From contig OX328102.1 of the NCBI GenBank assembly GCA_946811185.2, positions 53,297,619 through 53,361,618 of the forward strand: DNA of 64,000 nt, read 5' to 3'. Numbering within the stretch: position 1 is the first letter of the stretch; every line of letters starts with the position of its first letter. Positions 56,610 to 64,000 of this stretch are shown here, in pieces. The position numbers and the translations under genes were made by a program. The notes under the pieces were generated by a model. That model saw only the letters and a list, made by a program, of their open reading frames with translations, did no database searches and had not been told where the DNA came from. This DNA is from Hippopus hippopus. Taxonomy: Eukaryota; Mollusca; Bivalvia; Cardiida; Cardiidae.

Positions 56610-56868
56610 TAAGCCATACTTTGGCAAAAGGGGGTTTAATGCATTGTCATGATCCATTATACCAAGCAAGTCATCAAATGGTAATGGATCCATAAGAATC
56701 ATTTTTTCAAACCACCGACTGAATCAGGAGGTTGCATGTACCTTTGACATACAGAAAATCGACCAATAGCAAAAAGTTTCAACCTGGATCAGCATAAGTG
56801 CACAGCGCAGGCTGATCTGAGTCAATATTTTTTGCAGGAACCCCCTTTTCACATTGCATGGGTCATAT
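56610..56868. mobile_element. MITE family G, copy E
   Basis: AAGCCATACTTTGGCAAAAG on the left and CCCCCTTTTCACATTGCATG on the right. GACCAATAGCAAAAAGTTTC and GCGCAGGCTGATCTGAGTCA inside. Confidence 0.7.
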
Positions 56869-57237
56869 GTATTTTGTTGTTAGCAAATGATTTCAGTAGG
56901 AAAGAGTTGAAGAACTTATTTTTTAATAATCAAGATACTTTTGTGTGCCCAGTTATTTCATAATTTTTATAGACTGTTGTCATTTTGCTTGATTTAAGAT
57001 CATTGAAATACTATTGATGAGATTTCAGTGAAAAAATAATTTTCTACCCTGATATTTTTTTCAAAGAAAAAAAAATATACTACCATTTTTTTTTTTTTCA
57101 AATGTGTTCAAGACATGTATTTACTATCATCCAATTTTTTACTGATATGATTTGTGTTATCAGGTTTGTGATCACCTATCAGAAAACTTCCGCATTGTTT
57201 TGCTGATCAGGGAATTTTCACCAATAGGTTCCATCTT

Positions 57238-57610
57238 CAACCCTTTACCACACAGTTCCAAGTTTTAATGACCTTGAGGATGAAACCTTTGGAAAATATT
57301 GTCATAAAAGTAGAAAAAAATGTATACCAGCATTTCTTCCTTTTCCCACATTATTTTCCACCATTCCAAAGAATAATTTCCAAGATGTGAACCATACTTA
57401 ATTTTTCATCTGCAAATGCATTGGATTTGGACTATTAGGTTAGTCCATTTTGAAAAAAATGGCAGATGACGGTGTGTAGCAGAAATGAAGTGATTTGTCC
57501 TTGAGAGGTCAAAAAACTTTGTTGGAAAAGGAGAAAATGCTGGTCAATAATGTTTTCAAAAGCCCACTACTTGAAGTCATAAAAACAAAGGATTGCTTTG
57601 TAATGAATAA
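57238..57610. mobile_element. two diverged TTAA hairpin MITE copies (plus, then minus)
   Basis: First 57238-57435 (AACCCTTTACCACACAGTTC, AGTTTTAATGACCTTGAGGA). Second about 57440-57610 (TTGGAAAAGGAGAAAATGCT, with the right half of the core shortened). Confidence 0.65.
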
Positions 57611-58477
57611 ATCAGTTGTCATAATTATATTTGATCCAACCCTCAAAAGCAAGGGATGCATTAGTGGTAGAAGACATTAGAAAAATACAAAGATGTCGAG
57701 ATAATGCTCACTAAAGTCAGTTTCTCCATTTCTCACAAAAGTTCTTTTGAATGTCCACTTTTTTTTTGTATCATGGCTATGCTTTCATTGGACTTAAAGA
57801 CCCATTAGTGGACAAGTATAAACAAGGATGGTCTAAAAATGCTTTTGAATTTAAATCATGGCTTTTAAAAGTATGAAAAATTTTGTGAAGATGACAATCT
57901 TTTATTGTGAGATCGTTCGAAGTGTTAGCCGCGGATAGAAAAATGAATTTCAAAATCAGGTAAAAGGTGAACAAAAGATAGTGTAACCGGATCAGAAAAG
58001 ATGCGCTACATTCAGAGTTGATCTTTCGTTTGCTGGTGCAATCGCAACCCATAAATTATAGAGACATATTTCTCATGGCAAAAAAAGATAACGAGAGACA
58101 TTCAGTGATTCAACCTGTCAGTTTAATGAAGAAAATTATCAGAATTTGTCAGCCTGATCAGTTTAGAGATGGTTATTTAACGAGGGATTTAAACGAAGAA
58201 AAGTGTGAATGGTAACTACTGTTTCTTAAGTAAATCGTCAGCAAAGATTGTGGTTTTGTAGGAAGATATAAAGGGTATATCTAATTCTCCTTTATTTTGT
58301 AAGTCTGCCGAAATCCTTTCTTGCGTTCTGGCTAGCGCTGATCTGGGATCATTCTGCTCATTGTGTGCGGTCCGATCTTGATCTTCTTTGCCTGCAAAAA
58401 CAGTTTGGTTGCAATTATTATTGCCTGCAGGAACAGCGTTTAATAGGTTTGGTGCTTCGAAGGCTTACACTCATGCC
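57611..58477. other. intergenic, nothing recognised
   Basis: Small ORFs of no recognisable family; a GATCTGGGATCATTCTGC / GTCCGATCTTGATC piece near 58340-58385 is a worn GATC-type palindrome. Confidence 0.4.
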
Positions 58478-58545
58478 AAAAGCTTGTATATAATTTTATT
58501 GGTATTTTTGCAAAGCTTGTATATAATTTCCTTGGTAATTTCCAT
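58478..58545. repeat. ~33-bp tandem duplication
   Basis: AAAGCTTGTATATAATTT is repeated with diverging flanks (TATTGGTATTT vs CCTTGGTAATTT). Confidence 0.7.
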
Positions 58546-58729
58546 TAAATGTTTTCTTCTCCGTTCCGTTATCAAGTGGAGTGCTGAATGGATAGGGTGT
58601 AGTCTTTCAGTCATGGCTGTTTGCTTGATTGAGGGAGTCCAGCGTATTTGTCCGGCACTTCACACAATGTCTGCATCTTCGACACTTTTCTAATGGCATT
58701 TTTCTAGCCAGTAGGCAAGTATGTATTTT

Positions 58730-58931
58730 GGTGCTGACGGATAAACTTTATTACATGTGAGACGTATTTAAGGCTTTACCGATAGCACTAAATACGTACT
58801 AATATGTACTAGTGTGTCATTTTTACTGTCATGCTCGCCTAGTATCTGGTGATTTTTCATTTTTATTATTTTTGTATTTTCATTGACTATGTACAACTTT
58901 GTACTTGTCGCAAAATAAAATTTGTTCTGTT
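58730..58931 (+). mobile_element. LINE 3' end with (TTCTG)n tail
   Basis: Ends GTCGCAAAATAAAATTTG followed by three TTCTG units, the polyadenylation-like signal plus short pentamer tail of CR1/Jockey-type LINEs. No reverse transcriptase sequence remains upstream, so it is a 5'-truncated copy. Left edge is a guess. Confidence 0.55.
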
Positions 58932-59211
58932 CTGTTCTATAAAATGGACAGTCATTGAAAACAAGGAAGAAATGTAATTTTAAGTATAGAAATCAAGATT
59001 GTGATAAGAAAGAGCAAGGAAGTTTGTTTTTGGAGAAAGAACGACAAGCAATGTTTACTATAGTGAGCAGGTCAGTTTGGCAACTTTGAATGACCCCCTG
59101 AGACAGGGGTTAGGTTTTCAGGCAGTTTATGCTTAAACGGAATGGGTAGATCAGTCACAACTAACTGAAAATGAAGAGTGATAATTATATTCAGATCCTT
59201 CACAATTACTT

Positions 59212-59555
59212 TTGGCCAGTTGCATTTCGGAGTTGAACTCTAGATGTTCTCAAAGAAAATACACCATACCATGTGTCAAGAGCCTCAAATACCTGGAGGC
59301 AGAAAGTAATTTTGGCCTTCTTGATAGACCCCTACAAAGCCAAAGTCTTGATATTATTGAAAATGTTTGGAGATATTTGAAAAACTGGCTAGAAAAATAA
59401 GTTGACTGAAATGTAATCTGAAGAAGACCTTGAAAACATCCCATATGAAAGTAGGGCCTCCATAACTGTAGACCATATTGAAAAGCTTTACAGCAATATC
59501 CGAAAACAAACATCCTGAAATCAGACAGGCAGAAGACCATATTACAAAGTTTTAA
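59212..59555 (+). pseudogene. Tc1/mariner transposase C-terminal remnant
   Basis: The frame reads LLDRPLQSQSLDIIENVWRY LKNWLEK, the decayed form of the Tc1 signature (W/L)PxxSPDLNPIEN(L/V)WxxLK just before the last catalytic residue. After a stop the same frame continues with EDLENIPYESRASITVDHIEKL, like the helical C-terminus of these transposases. The N-terminal DNA-binding domain and first catalytic Asp are not visible. It is dead. Confidence 0.7.
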
Positions 59556-59708
59556 TCTGTTTATTTCCTTCCATTTTTGTCATTACATTTGAATGGTAGT
59601 TAGAGAACGTCATGAAATTATTCTCAGGAACTCAATTTTGGCCATTGAATGTTGTTTTAAAATCCATTTTTCTGCCAGTTACTAACATTCTGCCCAACCA
59701 TGCAATAA

Positions 59709-59820
59709 CAGATTGTCGTCTTTACAGTAATTTCCATACTTTAAATGGTGTGATTTAAATTCCAGTGCATTTTAACACCTATATTGTTTACTTTTGGTTG
59801 CTACTGGGCTTTTAGCTCTT
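59709..59820 (+). mobile_element. Tc1-like element 3' flank
   Basis: Similar to 1-115 and about 150 bp downstream of the transposase remnant. Confidence 0.45.
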
Positions 59821-60018
59821 TACAAAGTGACCAAATATTTGAATGTTTGTATTGAAAGCACTCTCAGGCAATGAATTTAATGTGGTCCTAATGATATTGT
59901 TCTGGTGGGCAAAGATGAAAACTCTGGTCACCAGAACCCTCTCCTTTGAATCACAATGTTTTCAGAAGACTGTGTTCTCAGGGTCACAGTAACATGGCAT
60001 TGTTTGGTAAAGAGTTTA
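59815..60018 (-). mobile_element. TTAA hairpin MITE (diverged core)
   Basis: AGCTCTTTACAAAGTGACCA to TTGTTTGGTAAAGAGTTTA; arm A TCTCAGGGTCACAGTAACAT. Confidence 0.65.
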
Positions 60019-60389
60019 TGTTTTAGTTCTAGATGGTTTTGCTGTTTGCAAAGAACATAGAAGAAAAAGGTAAATTAGGCTTTTTAACTTGATTTGAAAA
60101 ACATCGTGAGAAAAGGAGAAGTTGCCTGATGTAACAGTCATCACAGTTAGACCCAAATTTTTCCACTTATCATTTGAAGTACATCAGGGGGATAGAACTA
60201 TTATTTTATTGAGATATTAGAATTATAATGTGTTCAAACATAAACAAGGCAGCATATTTTATTCAATGTGTTTAACATACATGTATATATATTTCATTTA
60301 TAGAGTTGCAGTCATTTTGATATTTACAATAATGACAAATCTGTTTAATGTTTCTGCAAATTGAATGGAACTGTTAAATGTTTTTAAAT

Positions 60390-60703
60390 CTCTACTAAAC
60401 AACAAAATTTTATACTCACCCATATTGTAAGGATTTGCAGAAGTCTACTGTTACTCAAATGATGATATTACTTGTAGAAAGGGTAGAAAACATTGTGGGA
60501 AAAAGGAGAAAATGCTGTCCACGACAAAGTTTGCCAAAGTTTCCTTCCTGCAAGTTGTTAAAAGTCTGTATTGCATGGTAAAGGATTAAACCTTATCAAA
60601 CACAAATTACATTATTTTTAGCAAAATTTAATTTGTAATCTGTAACAGTTACTGCCTTCACTACAGATAAGTCTGAAATATTGTCATCTGGTATAGAGTT
60701 AAA
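60390..60703. mobile_element. TTAA hairpin MITE plus arm-only derivative, sharing TTAA
   Basis: Minus copy 60390-60589 (GTAGAAAACATTGTGGGAAA; mirrored half largely lost), then from TTAA 60586 an arm B fragment ending CATCTGGTATAGAGTTAA at 60703. Confidence 0.6.
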
Positions 60704-61150
60704 GTTGGACTTCTGAATGTTTGCAAGACAACAAAATTTTATACTCATTTACATTGAAGGTTTCATACGAGGGTTTTATCCAGCCATATAGAGACTTTTC
60801 CAATCACTTGACTACTCATAAACATCTTAATACCAAAATTTGGTGATCTATCATTGGATGTATCATTCATTGGTACCACAAATTCCATCATAATACAATG
60901 ATCGAAGTAAAAGTTATATTAGACCAGTAATTGCTATCCAGTGCACAATGTAATGTCACTAAGATAAAATATCAGGAAACTGTTGCCCTTGGCTTTGTAT
61001 GTATGGATCTGTCATATTTTGAAATTGTTTTCACAAAGCTTGACTGCTAACTCAAGATAGTGTTACATGTTTCAAGTTGCCCTGAACATTTTTAATGGAG
61101 ACTTTGTGTTGAAAAATCACTGCTTATGAATATATGAGTGTGCTATTCAG
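60704..61150. other. intergenic, nothing recognised
   Basis: No supported feature. Confidence 0.4.
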
Positions 61151-61156
61151 TGTAAC

Positions 61157-61250
61157 TTTTATCAGCATTTTCTCCTTTCCCGTAATGTTTTCAAAAGGCC
61201 TCTTCCTCAGGGTCATGAAAACACGGGATTGTTTGGTAAAGGGTGAAATG
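61157..61250 (-). mobile_element. TTAA hairpin MITE, right half only
   Basis: TATCAGCATTTTCTCCTTTC to GGGATTGTTTGGTAAAGGG. A clean half copy that breaks exactly at the palindrome centre. Confidence 0.7.
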
Positions 61251-61453
61251 GGTAATTAAGTTAAAATGCAAGATAAATATAAGAAATATACTGCATGCCA
61301 GTGCTTACACTTAGCTGCAGTTGGTTTTTCAATGAACATTGTACATAGAAAAGGGGGCTTAACTATCTCAAATGTTTTAGGGATACCAGTCCTTGTTGTA
61401 TGGGTTCCTCTTTAGATAGTTAGTTAGAAGTAAATTTCTTCAGTAATAACTGA

Positions 61454-61704
61454 GATACGGCTTGCAACATGCAAAAAAGGGCTTTCAGACATTTGCATAA
61501 AGTGTCATCTCGGATTAGCCTGCGCAGTCTGCGCAGGCTAATCCGAGACGGCACTTTATGACTACATTAGATTTTGTCCTTCAGTAGACATGCGCAAAAC
61601 AGAAAATTACATAAAAACTGAAAGCGCAGATTGCGAAGGCTGATCCGAGACGACACTTTACGCAAATGTCCGAATGTCCCTTTTCGCGTGTTGCAGGCCA
61701 TATG
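61454..61704. mobile_element. palindromic MITE with GCCTGCGCAG core
   Basis: Ends are inverted repeats: CGGCTTGCAACATGCAAAAA on the left, complement of TTTTCGCGTGTTGCAGGCC on the right. TTTGCATAAAGTGTCATCTC faces GAGACGACACTTTACGCAAA. Inside, CGGATTAGCCTGCGCAGTCT with its mirror forms a strong second hairpin at 61512-61555. Confidence 0.8.
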
Positions 61705-61985
61705 ATAAAATGTCTAAGGTTTCACACTTCACAACACAGATTCATACAACAACAGCACTATGACAATACCTTGATGTTGCCTTTACGATGTATTCTACCC
61801 TGTCAAAATACTGAAGTTCATTTGTATCACTTTTAAAGTTGTCGATTGCAGTGCAGATGTTTTAAAATACATATGGTCTAAAATTTTTTGTGAACACAAC
61901 TAAGATTTTCAGTCTAGAAATAAGACCCAAAATAAATACAGTTTCCAGGTTGCTCTTGTGCAGATTGTCTCAGCAAGGCAGACAG

Positions 61986-62037
61986 TGTAGATCAAAGATC
62001 AGACTGCACATTTTGTTCATTCTGATCTTGATCTACA
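61986..62037. mobile_element. GATCAGACTGCAC palindromic mini-MITE (best copy)
   Basis: GTAGATCAAAGATCAGACTG facing TTCTGATCTTGATCTAC, loop around 62010. Confidence 0.65.
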
Positions 62038-62279
62038 TTGGCTGCAAAGGCAACTGTAGTCTTGAAAGGTACTTTAAGGGTTGAGAAAATTATGTTGATT
62101 ATCCATATTTGACAAGGATGTTTTCAAAGTTGTCATTTACAAGGTACAAGGTTTTAGCATGTGGGTTTCTGATCTACTTATAGTTTTTCTGTACATTCCA
62201 TAACATGAGTGATTAAAATATTATACACAATCATTGAAGTAAAAGTGATTGTTTCATTTAAAGGGGTCCTGGCTAAGTA

Positions 62280-62502
62280 CCTCACCTTTACTAAATTTTC
62301 CAGTGTTTGAAGGACCCTGAAAAAGCCAGGATTTTGAAAAAAAATGAGGAAAAGTTGGTAACCAGTATTTTTTTCCTTTTCCAACAATGTTTTCCACCAG
62401 TTCAAAGACAGACACCATCTTTTAAGCTACATCAAATTTCTTCTTTGCAAATGCTTTCAAATTGGTTGAGTCTAAAAATTTTGTCCTTAAGTAAAGAGTT
62501 AA
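62280..62502 (+). mobile_element. TTAA hairpin MITE
   Basis: CACCTTTACTAAATTTTCCA, arm A GAAGGACCCTGAAAAAG, AAGTTGGTAACCAGTATTTT, arm B GCAAATGCTTTCAAATTGGT, end AGTAAAGAGTTAA. Confidence 0.7.
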
Positions 62503-62744
62503 AGGGCCTGGCTTTTAAATCCAGTGGTTCCATGTTGAGCAGGCTATTTGCACTGGTTGTGCTGTAGTGTTCTTTGACAAGACACTGCAGAGCAAAGTTC
62601 AATTTTATCTACTGTTCCATAATTACCTACTTGACTATGAAAGTATCTACTGCAAGCAAATCAGACTATTTGTCTATCTGAGAGATATGAATGATTTTGA
62701 GAAACATTTACCAAACAATGGATTGTGTATTTTCTGTTTCTTTT

Positions 62745-62972
62745 TTAACCTTTTGCCAAACAGTACCATGTTAAAACAGCTCCAAGGAAGAAGACTTGTA
62801 AAGACAGTGTTGGAAAAGGAGAAAATGCTGGTAACCATCAATATGATCTAGTACAAGAGTCTTTAACCAGCATTTTCTCCTTTTCTCACTATGTTTTCTA
62901 TTCTTTCACAGTCTGCCAATGCTTTTAATATGGGAGAGACAGAAATGTTAGTTCTTTTTGATAAAAGGTTAA
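62745..62972 (+). mobile_element. TTAA hairpin MITE with an insert at the palindrome apex
   Basis: TTAACCTTTTGCCAAACAGT to TGATAAAAGGTTAA. Between GGTAACC and AACCAGC lies an extra ~28 bp, ATCAATATGATCTAGTACAA and GAGTCTTTA, almost the same as 63770-63795. Confidence 0.75.
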
Positions 62973-63039
62973 TAATATCACTATGGGTGTATTTTTGTAT
63001 CTTCTTTATTATTCCTTGCTGTCAGCTCAATATTCAACT

Positions 63040-63110
63040 CCTAACCATATGATGAGATTTTAGGCTTGTCCAGTTTGAAAGCATATGAGATAACAAGTAA
63101 AGGCCAAGAA
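63040..63110 (-). mobile_element. TTAA hairpin MITE, arm B fragment
   Basis: GATTTTAGGCTTGTCCAGTT, TGAAAGCATATGAGATAAC. Confidence 0.5.
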
Positions 63111-63445
63111 TGATACTGTAAAACTGGAAATGTTGGCATCGTTAAAATCTTCGTGATTTTCATGTATTGATAAAAATTGTAATAGTATCTATCAGCATGA
63201 ATTTAAGCTACAGTAAGGTATATTTTACCTGGACACGAGGTCATGTGGAAGCGGTCGACTGGAACCCTTTTCAACATGAATGTGTGTCTTTTTTTATCAA
63301 AATCAATCAGAATAACTGTTTAGTGAAGGTTAATACTGCCAGTTAAACATGTGTGATTGAGGTAAAAATGTAGATTTATTAAATTGAATAATGTTTGTCG
63401 CAAAAGTAAAAACATGCGTAAGGTCAGCATCTGATAATTCTTGAG

Positions 63446-63556
63446 CCGAGCCCTAGTAGCTCAGTCAGTAGCATACAGGTCTGGAGAACAGGGGGTCTCC
63501 GGTTCAATCCCCGGCCTGGCCAATTTCTCGGCAGAGGATTGATGATAGTCCAGCAT
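63446..63556 (+). mobile_element. tRNA-derived SINE head (3' truncated)
   Basis: A-box TAGCTCAGTCAGTAGCATAC and B-box GGTTCAATCCC in a 77-bp tRNA-like head, then GGCAGAGGATTGATGATAGT as in the SINE at 581-906, after which it stops at a TTAA hairpin MITE fragment. Confidence 0.7.
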
Positions 63557-63800
63557 TGTTTTCAAAAGTTAACTTTTCTAGGGTCACCAAAACACAGGCT
63601 TGTTTAAGAAAGGGTTAAAACATGCTTACTCACTTTCCATGTCATTGTTTCTAAGAAATACTAAGACTTTAAACAAGCATTTTTTTCTTTTTTCCATAGT
63701 GTTTTCTACACTTTGAAAGACAAATCCCTTCATTCAGTGAGATGTAATATGTTGTGTGTAAATGTTTTCAGTATGATCTAATACAAGAGTCTTTAATACT
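63557..63800. mobile_element. TTAA hairpin MITE fragments
   Basis: An arm A half (63557-63617: TTTTCTAGGGTCACCAAAAC, AAGAAAGGGTTAA) and a plus fragment (about 63675-63800 with GTGTTTTCTACACTTTGAAA). Confidence 0.5.
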
Positions 63801-63959
63801 TAGATGAATAAACAGTTTAGAACTTGATAGATAGTATTTGCAAAGTATTTTTATAGCAAAATGGATGCGGAAATATTCAGAAAATATTCATATGTAATTG
63901 GACGTGGATTATCTATTCTAATTAGCTCCTGTATTTCAGTAATTATTATTCTGTTAAAC

Positions 63960-64000
63960 TTAACCCTTTACCAAACAGTCCTGTTTTTTAACAATCCTGA
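63960..64000 (+). mobile_element. TTAA hairpin MITE, cut by window end
   Basis: TTAACCCTTTACCAAACAGT followed by arm A; continues beyond 64000. Confidence 0.8.

Noticed and set aside
63446..63522. A tRNA gene
   Set aside because: A and B boxes are good, but the acceptor ends do not pair and the sequence continues into a SINE body.

Overview
The window looks like nuclear DNA of a bivalve mollusc, probably a heterodont clam or mussel. I base this on intron-rich genes with GT-AG junctions, pearl/Helentron-like elements with ~160-bp tandem cores and an ACGG microsatellite, tRNA-derived SINEs ending in the molluscan GATATAACTGAAAT...GGCGTTAAAC tail, and palindromic MITEs containing GCCTGCGCAG. 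The species cannot be named from sequence alone. There is no sign of prokaryotic organisation.

Two conserved host genes are present, transcribed divergently. WASHC1 (WASH complex subunit 1, endosomal Arp2/3 activator) lies on the minus strand at 2412-5822, with three coding exons joining to a complete 475-aa protein. HBP1 (HMG-box transcription factor 1) lies on the plus strand at 29483-52285, with eleven coding exons that join in frame to 523 aa. Unlike the vertebrate protein, this HBP1 starts with two zinc fingers (C2H2 and C2HC), and the first zinc-binding Cys sits inside an LxCxE motif. Three CCAAT boxes lie just upstream of its ATG, next to a small head-to-head ORF on the other strand.

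The 24 kb between the genes is a transposon graveyard with nesting. A ~617-bp TIR element (9564-17678, TSD CTAATG) holds a TTAA-flanked DNA transposon (9815-17315). That transposon in turn holds a near-complete APE/RT LINE on the minus strand (about 16.3-11.3 kb). The LINE has a 2A-like peptide in ORF1, an in-frame TAG between ORF1 and ORF2, and a single frameshift in ORF2. Further right are a pearl-type element with about eight ~162-bp monomers (18.7-20.4 kb) and a 2.3-kb element with ~510-bp terminal inverted repeats that carries a two-finger zinc-finger exon (24965-27277).

The dominant repeat is a ~225-bp TTAA-flanked MITE whose centre is a long near-perfect palindrome. I count more than 50 copies or fragments, in both orientations, in introns of both genes and downstream of HBP1. 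Several pairs are fused and share one TTAA. The right end (53-64 kb) contains only repeats: these MITEs, SINEs, a LINE tail, a Tc1/mariner transposase remnant and another palindromic MITE.
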